From Candidatus Epilinea brevis (GTDB taxonomy: Bacteria; Chloroflexota; Anaerolineae; Epilineales; Epilineaceae), in the NCBI GenBank assembly GCA_016710785.1, contig JADJUE010000012.1:62001-126000 (forward strand): a stretch of DNA of 64,000 bases. The letters are read 5' to 3'. How positions within the stretch are numbered: the stretch's first letter is position 1; each line of letters starts with the position of its first letter. The notes below the pieces were generated by a model. That model was not told the origin of the DNA. It saw only the letters and a program-made list of their open reading frames with translations, and did not search any database. The position numbers were made by a program, and so were the translations under genes. Of the stretch, positions 8,810 through 17,201 are shown one piece after another.

Positions 8810-9894
8810 GGCCCCTGCTCCGCGGCCATCGCCGCCACCAGATGCCCGTGCCAGGGTCCGCTGGACAGGAGCATGCCGCGGTTGGCGGCCAGGGTGCGAC
8901 CCCGCGTGTAATCAAAATCCCGCCCGACGAGGTCGGACACCCGGCCGCCGGCGGCTTCCAGCAGACAGGCCCCGGCGGCATGGTCCCAGACCTTTTCCAC
9001 GTAGGCCGAGCGGGGGATGCGCAGGCTGCAGGCGGCGCGACCCGCGGCCAGCAGGGCGTACTTCACCTGGCTGTCCAGGCGCAGCGGCGGCATCGCCAGA
9101 CCCAGGCGGCAAGCCACCCGCGCCGCGGCGTCCTGGTCGCTGTGGGATGCGGCCAGGGATTCGCACCAGGGGAGGCCTTGCGGCTCGGCATCAGGCAAGG
9201 ACCGGATGGCCTGCCAGGCGGCCTGCCCATCGTCCAGGTCCCGCGCCCAGGCGCCTTGGCCGGCCAGGCCCAGCAGCAAGGAGCCACCCGCCGGCTTGCG
9301 CCTATCCCGGGCACCACCCGCCGACTTGTCCCCATCCCGGTCGCCGCCCTGGTCGTCGCCGCCCGCGGGGATGGCCGCCGCGCCCAGGAGGGCGCTCAGC
9401 GGCAGGACCGGGCAGGCCAGCAGGCCCATGATGGGCCGCCCGTCCTGCATCAGGGCCAGGGCGATGGCATACTGCCCGCCGCCCGCGTAGCCCTTGGTGC
9501 CATCGATGGGGTCTACCGTCCACCAGCGGCCGTTCGCCGGCGGATCGGCGCGACCGCGGTCGATCCAAGAGCGGATCTGGGCGGTCGTCGGGATCTGGCC
9601 CAGCCCGGCGGCCCGGACCAGCGCCGGCGCCAGGCGGCGGGCGAGGTCGCTCCCCTCCGGGCCGGCCAACAGCGCGCTGTCCTCCTCCCCCACCAGGGGG
9701 TCGCCCGGGAAGGCCGTGCCCAAGGCGCGGCCCACCAAGGCCTGGCCGCCCAGATCCGCCAGGGTGATCGGGCTGTCGTCGGCCTTCTGCTGGGGCCGCG
9801 CGCCCCATTCGGCACGCAAGGCGCGGCAAAGCACCGCCACCGCGCGCAGCGCCGCCACGGCCACGGTCTGTTCTTGACGCAACTCAGGGATCAT
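8806..9894 (-). CDS. Inositol monophosphatase / 3'(2'),5'-bisphosphate nucleotidase family phosphatase
   Basis: A cytosolic, Mg-dependent phosphatase of the IMPase/HAL2 fold, 362 residues. Metal and catalytic motifs are visible: GEEDSA at 69-74, WTVDPIDGTKGY at 125-136 and WDHAAGACLLEAAGG near the C-terminus. The spacer between GEED and the DPIDGT motif and the KGYAGGGQYAIA context resemble HAL2-type nucleotidases (PAP to AMP) more than classical inositol phosphatases, but this is not decisive. The start at 9894 begins with a typical helix; upstream in-frame sequence is Arg/Pro-rich and non-coding in style. It lies in the rpsF operon and is coupled to the glycosyltransferase. Confidence 0.88.
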   Translation of the reverse strand: MIPELRQEQTVAVAALRAVAVLCRALRAEWGARPQQKADDSPITLADLGGQALVGRALGTAFPGDPLVGEEDSALLAGPEGSDLARRLAPALVRAAGLGQIPTTAQIRSWIDRGRADPPANGRWWTVDPIDGTKGYAGGGQYAIALALMQDGRPIMGLLACPVLPLSALLGAAAIPAGGDDQGGDRDGDKSAGGARDRRKPAGGSLLLGLAGQGAWARDLDDGQAAWQAIRSLPDAEPQGLPWCESLAASHSDQDAAARVACRLGLAMPPLRLDSQVKYALLAAGRAACSLRIPRSAYVEKVWDHAAGACLLEAAGGRVSDLVGRDFDYTRGRTLAANRGMLLSSGPWHGHLVAAMAAEQGP

Positions 9895-9988
9895 GATGGG
9901 GCGGGGTTTCCCCGGCAACGACAACGCGGGCACGGCGCCCGATACGGCTCGGGAACACGTGCCCGCGTCGCGGCTGTTGGTGACGGGA

Positions 9989-11804
9989 TCAGGGCTGGCC
10001 GGTTGCGGCCGGTGGGGCCTCTCCCCCTGCCGGCGCGCCGGATTCGGGCGCCGGGGCGTCCGGGACGGCGGCATCCGGTGCGGCCGCATCCGGGGCACCG
10101 ACGTCGACCGCGGCAGGCGCCGCCGTGCCGATGCTGATGCTCTGGCCCTGGCCGCCCAGGTTGGCGATGTCGATGGTCGGCTGTGCCGGAGCGTTCAGGA
10201 AGTCATCCATGTAGGTGGTGAACCACACGGGCTCCGCCGGGACCTTGTCGTCGAAGGGGAACTTGTCGATCTTGGCGCGTTTGGCCTCATCGGTCTTGGC
10301 GTCCTTGATCAGGGTCAGCCAGTCCTGCACGGCGTTGTCGCGCCGCGTCTTCAGCTCCGTCTTGTCCACGGCCCGCGCCGCCTCCGCGCTCTTGGCATGG
10401 ATGACCAGGAAGCCGTTGGACGACTGCAGCGCCGCGGAGATGCCGCCGGCCTTCAGCTGCAGCAAGGTGTCCAGCTCGGCCTCGTCGGTCAAGCCGAAGT
10501 CGGTGTCCGTCTTCAGGCCGTGGCGGGTGAGCCACTTGGCCTCGGTGCTCGTGGCGGTGGCGTAGGGGTCGGGAGTGGGAGACGGAACGGCGGTGGCGGC
10601 CGCGGTGGGCGCCGCCGGGGCCGCCGCGGTGCTGTCGGCCGGAGCGGCGTCGGCCGGAGCGGTCTCGTCGGCGGGCGCCGCCGCGTCGCCGGCCGCATCC
10701 GTCGCGGCCGCCTCGGCGGTGGCTGTGGCCTGCAGGAAGATCGGTCCGCCCTCGCCGGTGGCCTCGGGGCTGGGCTCGGGGCTCGCGGCGGCCGCGTCGG
10801 CGGCGGCCGGACTCGTCAGCGGCTGGATCGGTGGCGGCGTCGGCGGCCGGCTCCTCCCGCGGACCGAATTGGCTGACCAGATCCGCCCAGCTGGCGCCGC
10901 CGGCGGCCGCCTTGGCCGCGGCCTCGGCGCTGGCCTTGTCCACGAAGCGCAGGAACTCGGCCTCCAGCTGCGGCTCCTGGTCCGGGATCTCCGCACCCAT
11001 GGCCTTGTTGAGGTTCTCCCGCAGGACGGCCTCGCGGATGATCTTGAGGTACTGCTCGCGGCTCAGGCCGAGCTGCACCAGGCCGGGCTCCACCTCCTGG
11101 CGCACGGCGCCCTCGAACTTGCTGGCGGAAACGGCAGCCACAACGGTCGCCCGCTCGGTGGTCGCCAGGGCGATGGCCTCCTCGCTCATCTCGGTGGGCG
11201 TGGGCCAAGGTGTGGCCGACGCCGCGGAGGTGGCCTTGACCTCTACCGTCGCCGTCGCGCTGGGCAGGGGCGTGGGCGAACCCAAGAGGGCCAGGCTCAG
11301 CCGCGAATCGTTGTTGATCAGGTAGCTCTGGATGTCCGCATCGGTCACCGCGACCTCGCGCTTCTGCGCTTCCATGCGCACCAGCGCCTCGTCCACCAGC
11401 ACATCCTGCACCGCCGTACCCACGCCATCGCGCTGGTTCTTGGCCATGGAGTTCAGGATGCTGGGGTCGCTGATGGACAGGCCCTTGAGGTTCTCCAGGT
11501 TCTGGATGATCTGGTTGCGCTGGTACTGCACGCGCGGGACGAAGTCCTGGGCCGTTATGGTCTCGGAGGGCCCGCCCGCGCCCAGGGTGACCTTGGCGAT
11601 GGGCTGGTGCGGCTTGTACCAACCCTCCCAATAGGCACCATAGCCCACGATCAGGGCGATCAGGCCCAGAACCGGGAGCAGCACCGCCAGCATGCTCCTG
11701 CTCTGCTTGCGTTCCATACGCTCATGCAGGAGTCGCTTGCGGATCTCGACGGGCGATTCCTGTCGCGTCAGGCCGGCCAGACGGCGCCGCTTGCCGGAAG
11801 CCAT
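9989..11804 (-). CDS. SurA-like membrane-anchored foldase (peptidyl-prolyl isomerase type), interrupted by a frame shift
   Basis: Predicted extracytoplasmic chaperone. A basic N-terminus and one TM helix (MLAVLLPVLGLIALIVGYGA) precede a SurA-N-like helical domain with EALVRMEAQKREVAVTDADI and a PT-rich insert (SPTPLPSATATVEV). The second part, in another frame, contains an Ala/Pro-rich linker and a parvulin-like segment (ALQSSNGFLVIHAKS, then DNAVQDWLTLIKDAK). The two parts are joined only if one base is skipped near 10795-10850, in a GC repeat (gccgccgccgacgcggcc). This is probably a consensus insertion. The start at 11804 has a GAGGGGG ribosome site. Location directly after rpsR and before the phosphatase gene suggests co-transcription. 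The classical parvulin active-site residues are not all recognisable. Confidence 0.75.
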
Positions 11805-11815
11805 TGCCGCCCCCC

Positions 11816-12268
11816 TCAGGAACGCCCGCCGTAAAGGCGGACGTGATCGGGCGTGTAGGGCAGGAGCGCCATGAAACGCGCCAGCTTGACGGCCCGGGTG
11901 ATCCGGTGCTGGCTGATGGCATCGACACGGCTGCGGCGGCGCGAGCGGATGCGTCCGCCCTCGTCCACGAAGCGCTCCAGGATGTCGATGTTCTTGTAGC
12001 TGATGCTCTTGGGGTCGGTGTGCATCGGGGCGCCGCGGCCGCGCGGGCGGCCGCCACCGCCACCGTAGCTGCCGCCGCCGCCACCACCGCCGCCGTAGCT
12101 GCTGCCGCCGCCACCGCCGTAGCTGCCGCCGCCACCGCCGCCGCCGCCGTAGCTGCCGCCGCCGCCGCCGCCATAGCTACCGCCGCCGCTCCGGCCGCCG
12201 CGGCCGCCGGGCGGGCCGTAAGATCCGCCGGCAGCGCCGGACGGTGAAGTGGGAGAAGGGATGGTCAT
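11816..12268 (-). CDS. rpsR: 30S ribosomal protein S18 with long Gly/Tyr-rich N-terminal extension
   Basis: Small-subunit protein that pairs with S6 on the 16S platform. The core begins near residue 85 and shows ISYKNIDILERFVDEGGRI, RRRSRVDAISQHRITRAVK and ARFMALLPY, all standard S18 landmarks. The protein is 150 residues, about twice the usual 70-90, because of an N-terminal tract of roughly 60 residues built from repeated SYGGGGGG blocks ending in an RPRGRG motif. Start at 12268 has GGAG nine bases upstream; the tract is in frame with no alternative start between it and the core except Met80. It follows ssb with 74 bases between them. Confidence 0.93.
   Translation of the reverse strand: MTIPSPTSPSGAAGGSYGPPGGRGGRSGGGSYGGGGGGSYGGGGGGGGSYGGGGGSSYGGGGGGGGSYGGGGGRPRGRGAPMHTDPKSISYKNIDILERFVDEGGRIRSRRRSRVDAISQHRITRAVKLARFMALLPYTPDHVRLYGGRS
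12060..12200 (-). repeat. Low-complexity GGN/Ser-Tyr codon repeat in rpsR
   Basis: On the plus strand this reads as repeated gccgccgcc blocks punctuated by gtagct. It encodes five or so SYGGGGGG units in the S18 extension. Unit length varies, as expected of slippage-prone codon repeats, yet the reading frame is kept through the whole tract. Confidence 0.85.
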
Positions 12269-12342
12269 GTTCAGGTGCTCCACGTTGGGGTTAGGGTCTG
12301 GGGGATTGATGGTCTGGCGGCAGGGTCTGCTGCGTCGCGCGT

Positions 12343-12681
12343 CTAGGCTGGGGTGTCCAGGGACAGCACCTGAGCGGCCACGATCTCCGTCTGCTGGTGC
12401 TGCCGCCCCTCGGAGTCGGTCCAGCCGCGCACCTGCAGCCGCCCTTCGACGTAGGCCTGGCCGCCGCCGCTCAGGGTCTGGTCGCAACGCTCGGCCAACT
12501 CACCCCAGGCGACGACATTGAAGCTGTCGATCGCGCTCTGCGGCTGGCCTTCGGGTCCGGTCCAACTGCGCGGAACGGTCAGGACGAAGGTGGCCACCAC
12601 CACGCCGGACGGGGCGCGGCGGGTTTCGGGGTCACCGGCTAGCCGGCCGATAAGGGTGACGCGGTTGAGGCCTTGGTGCAT
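12343..12681 (-). CDS. ssb: Single-stranded DNA-binding protein, short form
   Basis: OB-fold ssDNA-binding protein, 112 residues, between rpsF and rpsR as in the conserved rpsF-ssb-rpsR operon. Visible: NRVTLIGRLAGDPETRRAPSG, FNVVAWGELAERC and AYVEGRLQVRGW, the usual first strand, core strand and dimer-side strand. It ends at SLDTPA straight after the OB fold, so there is no Gly/Pro linker and no acidic DDDIPF-type tip that normally recruits partner proteins. Start at 12681 has GGGAG at a suitable distance; an in-frame ATG at 12717 lacks one. A second, full-length SSB elsewhere in the genome is likely. Confidence 0.92.
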   Translation of the reverse strand: MHQGLNRVTLIGRLAGDPETRRAPSGVVVATFVLTVPRSWTGPEGQPQSAIDSFNVVAWGELAERCDQTLSGGGQAYVEGRLQVRGWTDSEGRQHQQTEIVAAQVLSLDTPA

Positions 12682-12769
12682 GACGAGCGGGCTCCCGCTG
12701 GATCCGATCCCCGTCATCTCTCGGCGCGGCCGATCGCCCGCCGGAGAAGCTCGGGGTTCAGGCGGTGGA

Positions 12770-13123
12770 TCAAGCGTCGTCGGTGCGCAGCACCATGTGG
12801 CGGATGACGTTCTCGTCGTAACGGACGCCCCGGTCCAGGGCATCCAGGGTCGCCGAGGTGCCGTTGAAGGTGAAGACGGCGTAGTAGCCCTCGTTGCGGC
12901 CCTTGATGGGATAGGTCAGACGGCGGGTCTTCCAGCCTTCGGTCGTGGCGACGACGGTGCCCTTGCGGTCGACCATCTGACCGCTATCGCCCATCTCGGC
13001 GCCGTTCTCGGTGAGCAGGCCGGTCACCTTTTCCACGAACCCGTTGACGCCCTCGTCACCCAGGCCGGGCTGCAGAATGAACATGGCTTCGTAAGGATGC
13101 ATCGCAAAGAAAGGCCTTTCCAT
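12770..13123 (-). CDS. rpsF: 30S ribosomal protein S6
   Basis: Binds S18 on the 30S platform. The 117-residue sequence has the S6 pattern HPYEAMFILQPGLGDE, then RRLTYPIKGRNEGYYAVF and a C-terminal helix ending ENVIRHMVLRTD. First gene of a minus-strand operon with ssb and rpsR. Two starts are possible: ATG at 13123 (weak ribosome site, sitting just after a GC hairpin) or ATG at 13102 with AAGG upstream, which would give the more usual MHPYEAMF N-terminus. I give the longer form. Confidence 0.95.
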   Translation of the reverse strand: MERPFFAMHPYEAMFILQPGLGDEGVNGFVEKVTGLLTENGAEMGDSGQMVDRKGTVVATTEGWKTRRLTYPIKGRNEGYYAVFTFNGTSATLDALDRGVRYDENVIRHMVLRTDDA

Positions 13124-13128
13124 GGGTT

Positions 13129-13146
13129 TGCCCCCGGTATGGGGCA
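13129..13146 (-). promoter_or_regulatory. Leader hairpin upstream of rpsF, candidate S6:S18 autoregulatory site
   Basis: In the mRNA, UGCCCC and GGGGCA form a perfect six-base-pair stem around the loop AUACCG, ending five bases before the ATG at 13123. Known rpsF leaders that bind the S6:S18 complex carry a conserved CCG next to a stem near the start codon. The CCG here and the position over the initiation region fit, but structure and conservation were not tested. Confidence 0.4.
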
Positions 13147-13198
13147 GAAAGGGAGGTCCGTCGCAGCCATCGGCGCGCCCGGACGCATAACCGGGAGA

Positions 13199-13227
13199 TT
13201 AATAGCACGGGAACGGCGAAGGGCCAA
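13199..13227 (-). promoter_or_regulatory. rpsF: Promoter of the rpsF-ssb-rpsR operon
   Basis: Minus strand: TTGGCC (13227-13222), 17-base spacer, TATTAA (13204-13199). The predicted transcription start lies about 70 bases before rpsF, leaving room for the leader hairpin. Confidence 0.6.
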
Positions 13228-13298
13228 GCGGTCGCAGGGTGACGACGTTGAACGCATCCACACCCGGCACGACCAGCGCACCGTAACGCCCGCTGCTA

Positions 13299-13329
13299 CC
13301 GCGCGGTTAATCGTACGCTAACCGCGCGG
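13299..13329. repeat. Perfect inverted repeat in the rpsF / VWA-protein intergenic region
   Basis: CCGCGCGGTTA (13299-13309) and TAACCGCGCGG (13319-13329) are perfect 11-base inverted arms around a 9-base spacer that itself contains cgtacg. It lies 62 bases before the divergent VWA gene and upstream of the rpsF promoter. It has no U-tract, so it is more likely a protein-binding site than a terminator. Confidence 0.6.
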
Positions 13330-13390
13330 CGGCCATGGGTCGCCTCGCTTGCTGTATTGGTGTCGTCATTGTCTTGGGAGCCTGAATCCT

Positions 13391-16300
13391 ATGGTTGCTC
13401 CGCGCCGATTTCAAAGGTTCCGCCACCGCGCTGAACGGTATCTGGGGCCGCGTCGACACGCGTCCGGAGCCGGCGCTGCGCTCGTCCTGGGCCTCCTCGT
13501 CGCGAGCACCGCCGCCGGGCGTCCCTTGCGGGCCCAACAGCCGCCGCCCGCGCTGAACTACCGCCTGCAAGCCACCTGGGAGAGCCAGCCGCCGCCCACC
13601 CATGTGGCCCTGGAATGGCCGGAAGGGCATGTCAGCGGTGGTCTGGGGCAGAACCCCGAAAGCCGCGAGATCCTGGTCACCGACCTGAGCGACCACAGCC
13701 TGCGCGTCTACGCCCCCGACGGCCGCTTCCTGCGCCGCCTGGCCGGCTTCGGCATCGGTCCCGGCCAGCTGGCCGACCCCCGCGATGTGGACGGCCTGCC
13801 CGGCGGGCGCCTGGCGGTGGCCGATACGGGCAACAACCGCGTGCAGGTGCTGGCCGCCGACGGCGCGCCCCTGGCCAGCTGGTCGGTCAACGGGCCGCAG
13901 GGCCTGGAGGTGGTGCGCGACTGGATCTACGTCGTCTCCCGCCCCGACCGGCGGGTCTACGGCTTCAGCGCCGATGGCGCCCTGCAGCGCAGCATCGACC
14001 TGAGCGGCCGCTTGAGCGCGCCGGAGGGCCTGGCCTACCGCGGCGACATGACCGGCGGCGGCGCCGGCGAACGGCCCACGGCCACCTTCGCCGTGACCGA
14101 CCCCCAGAGCGGCCAGGCCCTGGGCGTGCGCGACGAGGGCACGCAGCAGGTGACCCTCCTGTCCAGCCCGCCGCGCATGGTCATCGCGGTCCCCTGGTCC
14201 TACCAGGACGCGCAGTACTGGCTGATCGGCGCGGATGGTAGAGGGCTGGTGATCAGCCATCCCAGCGGCGAGGTCGCGGCCGAACTGACCTTTGATCGCG
14301 TCGCCGACATCGAAACCCTGTCCGACGGACCGGTGCTGTTGGCGGCAGGCTCGCAGGGCCTGGCCCTGGTGCCGGACCTGGCCTACGTCCTGCGGCAGGA
14401 GACCGACACCTTCGGGCGCCTGCTGGCCCCGCGGCGCATCGGGGTGGGAGCGGACGTGGTGCTGGGCGACGGGGCGCCGCGGGCCCAGATCTGGAGCCTG
14501 AGCGGCCATCCCTTGGCGGACCTGCGCTTCGACGCCGGGAATCCGCCCACGGTGCCGGAAGAAGACATCGCCGCCCCGGCGGACGTGGCGGCCTCCGGCC
14601 CCTGGCGCTACGCCCTGTGGCGCAGCGGTCGCATCCGGCGTCTGGACCCGGCCACGGGTCTGGCGCCCACCTGGGCGCCCGAGGCCGGCGGCAGCCGCTG
14701 GATGGTGGGCCTGGGCGCGGCGGGCGACAGCCTGGCCAGCTTCGACCTGGCCAACCAGCAGGTGGTCTTCTTCGACCCCAACCTGCAGCCCACGGGCTTC
14801 TGGCCCACGGCGGCCGCCGGCTTCCTGGGCGCCGCGGACCTGGCGCTCTCGGCCGAGCGGGTGTTCATCATCGACCGCTACCGCTACCGCCTGACGGTCT
14901 GGAGCCGCGACGGACAGCTGCTGGCCCAGCAGGCGATGGCCGCCCATCCGGAACGGGTGGCCGCCGATGCCCAGGGCCGGGCCTTCGTCCTCACCCGCGC
15001 CGGCTGGGTGCTGGCCTTCGACGCCGCCGGCGCCCCCTTGGGCGCCTGGCCGGTGAAGGCTGGCGACGCCGCGCCCTCCGACCTGGCCCTGGACGGCGCG
15101 GGCCTGCTCTACGTGGCCGATGCCAAGGGCTTCGTGCAGGTCTTCGCCCCCGACACCGACACGCCCGCCGGCCTGCCGCAGTTCGGCGGCGGGGGGCGCT
15201 GCGGGGCCATCGCCTTCAAGAGCGCGCAGCCCACAGAGGTGGAGCTGGGCCAGCCGGTGGAGGTGCAGCTGGTGGTCGACGGCAGCTGCCCCAGCGAGGA
15301 CCAGAACGTGGACGTGGTGCTGACGCTCGACCGCTCCGGATCGATGTACGGCCGCAAAATGCAGAGCGCCCGAGACGGGGCCATCAACTTCGTCCTGAAC
15401 GTGGACGGGCCGCGCTCGCGGGTGGGGGTCACCACCTTCTCCAACGGCGCGGAAGAGGTGGTGCCCTTGACCGAGGAGCGGGTTCGGGCCATCCGCGGCA
15501 TCGCCGGCGTGGTGGCGGGCGGCAGCACCAACATCGTCGAGGGCCTGAGCCAGGCGCGGCAGACGATGAACCGGGCGGTGGTGCGCCCGGACCTGACCCG
15601 GGTGATCATCTTCCTGTCGGACGGGCGCCATTCCATCGGCTCGGTGCCCATCCGCCAACTGGACGACGTGATCGCCGCCACCCGCAGCGACGGCATCCGC
15701 GTCTTCACGATCGGCCTGGGGGGCGACGCCGACCGCGACACGCTCCGCCGCATGGCCACGGACGCCACGCATTTCTACGTCAGCCCCACGGAGGACGAGC
15801 TGGGCGAGATCTACCAGCAGATCGCCGGGCGCATCGCGGCCACGCCGCTGTTCAAATCGGTGGTGGTGAAGGACCGGGTGCCGGGCAACATGCAGTTCCT
15901 GCCGGGCACGGGCCGGCCCGTCGAGCCCGCATGGGACGAGGCCTCGCGCACCCTCAGCTGGGATCTGGGCACGGTGCCCGAGCCGGGCTTCCGCTTGACC
16001 TACCAGCTGCTACCCCTGCGCCCGGGGCTCTGGCCGACCAACGTGGACGCCTGGACGGAGCACGTGGACGGCCGCGACGCGCCGGGCCGGCTGGACTTCC
16101 CGGTGCCCTATGTGCGGATCAAGGGCTTCCTGCCCACCGACACGCCCACGCCGACGGAGACGCCAAGCGCGACGCCCACGCCGTCGGACACGCCCTCGCC
16201 CACCGTAACGCCGACGGCCACCCCCACCCTGACGCCGACGAGCAGCCCCACGCCCACACGCACGCTCACCGCCACCCCCAGCCCGCGGCCCAGCCGCACG

Positions 16301-17086
16301 CCCACGCGGCGGCCCCAGCCGATCTTCCTGCCTTTCGCCATGGTGGACCGCTGCACGCCGCAGACGCGGTTGAGCGACATCGTGTTGGTGCTGGACAGTT
16401 CCTCCAGCATGGAGTTCCCCACGCACCAAGGGGGGCCGAAGAAGCGCGAGGCGATGGTGGCCGCGGCCTCGGCATTCCTGGACCTGCTGGGCCTGCCCAG
16501 CGAACGGGTGGCCCTGGTGCAGTTCCACAACGAGGCGAAGCTGCTGACGGACCTGACGGGCGACCGGCAGGTGGCCCGCGCGGCCCTGGGCCGACTGACG
16601 GGCAAGGCGGGCACGCGCATCGACAGCGGCCTGGAGCTGGCGCGGCAGGTGCTTGCCGGACCCGCGCGGCGGCCGGAAGCGCAGGGGGTGGTGGTGCTGC
16701 TGACGGATGGCCGCCCGACGACCTCCCGCCCCGCCGAGGTGCTCCTGGCCGCGGACCGGCTGAAGGCCATGAACGTGATCCTCTTCACCATCGGCCTGGG
16801 ATCGGACGTGGACCCGGTACTGCTGCAGCTGCTGGCTAGCCGCCCCAACCTCTACTTCTTCGCCCCGGGCACGGACCAGTTGACGGCGGTCTACCAGAAG
16901 ATCGCCCGCGCCATCCCCTGCCGCCGGGGCCTTTGGAGCGCGGGCGGCGGCGCTGAACGGGGGCGGCGGTCACATCAGGGCCTCGGGCGGGGAACCCGGA
17001 CGCCGCTTGGGCGCAGAGTTTTGGCTGTTGCGCCTGCGAGCCAGCTCGCAGTTGCCCACGGATGCGTCCGGGTTTCCACAGTGTAG
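13391..17086 (+). CDS. Large exported protein: beta-propeller plus two von Willebrand factor A domains
   Basis: About 1231 residues. A long N-region and hydrophobic core (GAALVLGLLVASTAAG) give a signal peptide. Residues ~80-620 show NHL-like strands (FGIGPGQLADPRDVDGLP, VADTGNNRVQVL). VWA1 starts near 640 with MIDAS motif DRSGS at 647-651. A Thr/Pro linker (TDTPTPTETPSATPT) spans ~915-975, then PIFLPFAMV, then VWA2 with DSSSS at 1002-1006. The ATG at 13391 has GGGAG ten bases upstream. The last ~45 codons use rare codons (GTT, AGA, TCA) and look non-coding; another frame at ~16920 would give CPPGPLERGRRR and stop at 16956, so a late indel is possible. Likely a cell-surface or secreted adhesion/binding protein; partner unknown. 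Confidence 0.85.
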   Translation: MVAPRRFQRFRHRAERYLGPRRHASGAGAALVLGLLVASTAAGRPLRAQQPPPALNYRLQATWESQPPPTHVALEWPEGHVSGGLGQNPESREILVTDLSDHSLRVYAPDGRFLRRLAGFGIGPGQLADPRDVDGLPGGRLAVADTGNNRVQVLAADGAPLASWSVNGPQGLEVVRDWIYVVSRPDRRVYGFSADGALQRSIDLSGRLSAPEGLAYRGDMTGGGAGERPTATFAVTDPQSGQALGVRDEGTQQVTLLSSPPRMVIAVPWSYQDAQYWLIGADGRGLVISHPSGEVAAELTFDRVADIETLSDGPVLLAAGSQGLALVPDLAYVLRQETDTFGRLLAPRRIGVGADVVLGDGAPRAQIWSLSGHPLADLRFDAGNPPTVPEEDIAAPADVAASGPWRYALWRSGRIRRLDPATGLAPTWAPEAGGSRWMVGLGAAGDSLASFDLANQQVVFFDPNLQPTGFWPTAAAGFLGAADLALSAERVFIIDRYRYRLTVWSRDGQLLAQQAMAAHPERVAADAQGRAFVLTRAGWVLAFDAAGAPLGAWPVKAGDAAPSDLALDGAGLLYVADAKGFVQVFAPDTDTPAGLPQFGGGGRCGAIAFKSAQPTEVELGQPVEVQLVVDGSCPSEDQNVDVVLTLDRSGSMYGRKMQSARDGAINFVLNVDGPRSRVGVTTFSNGAEEVVPLTEERVRAIRGIAGVVAGGSTNIVEGLSQARQTMNRAVVRPDLTRVIIFLSDGRHSIGSVPIRQLDDVIAATRSDGIRVFTIGLGGDADRDTLRRMATDATHFYVSPTEDELGEIYQQIAGRIAATPLFKSVVVKDRVPGNMQFLPGTGRPVEPAWDEASRTLSWDLGTVPEPGFRLTYQLLPLRPGLWPTNVDAWTEHVDGRDAPGRLDFPVPYVRIKGFLPTDTPTPTETPSATPTPSDTPSPTVTPTATPTLTPTSSPTPTRTLTATPSPRPSRTPTRRPQPIFLPFAMVDRCTPQTRLSDIVLVLDSSSSMEFPTHQGGPKKREAMVAAASAFLDLLGLPSERVALVQFHNEAKLLTDLTGDRQVARAALGRLTGKAGTRIDSGLELARQVLAGPARRPEAQGVVVLLTDGRPTTSRPAEVLLAADRLKAMNVILFTIGLGSDVDPVLLQLLASRPNLYFFAPGTDQLTAVYQKIARAIPCRRGLWSAGGGAERGRRSHQGLGRGTRTPLGRRVLAVAPASQLAVAHGCVRVSTV

Positions 17087-17134
17087 CCAAGCGTGGTCCA
17101 GGGAGTACGAGCGCGAGTACCCTGGGATACGATT

Positions 17135-17156
17135 TCAAGTACGCCAGCGTACTTGG
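17135..17156. repeat. 22-bp near-palindrome, copy 1
   Basis: tcaagtacgccagcgtactt followed by gg: the arms TCAAGTACGC and GCGTACTTGg pair except at the centre and the last base. It shares 20 of 22 bases with the perfect palindrome at 17202-17223. The 67-base offset between copies is not close to a whole number of 10.5-bp helical turns. Confidence 0.75.
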
Positions 17157-17201
17157 TCCCGTCAACCTGGGGAATCGGGTCGAAACTCCTGGTAGAACCC
17201 A

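Noticed and set aside
12060..12200. Plus-strand Ala/Thr-rich frame (ATVAAAAAT pattern)
   Set aside because: It is the complement of the S18 Gly codon repeat; the minus frame joins a complete S18 core.
13307..15772. 821-codon minus-strand frame opposite the VWA exoprotein
   Set aside because: Composition follows the complementary strand of the propeller and VWA codons; no recognisable domain.
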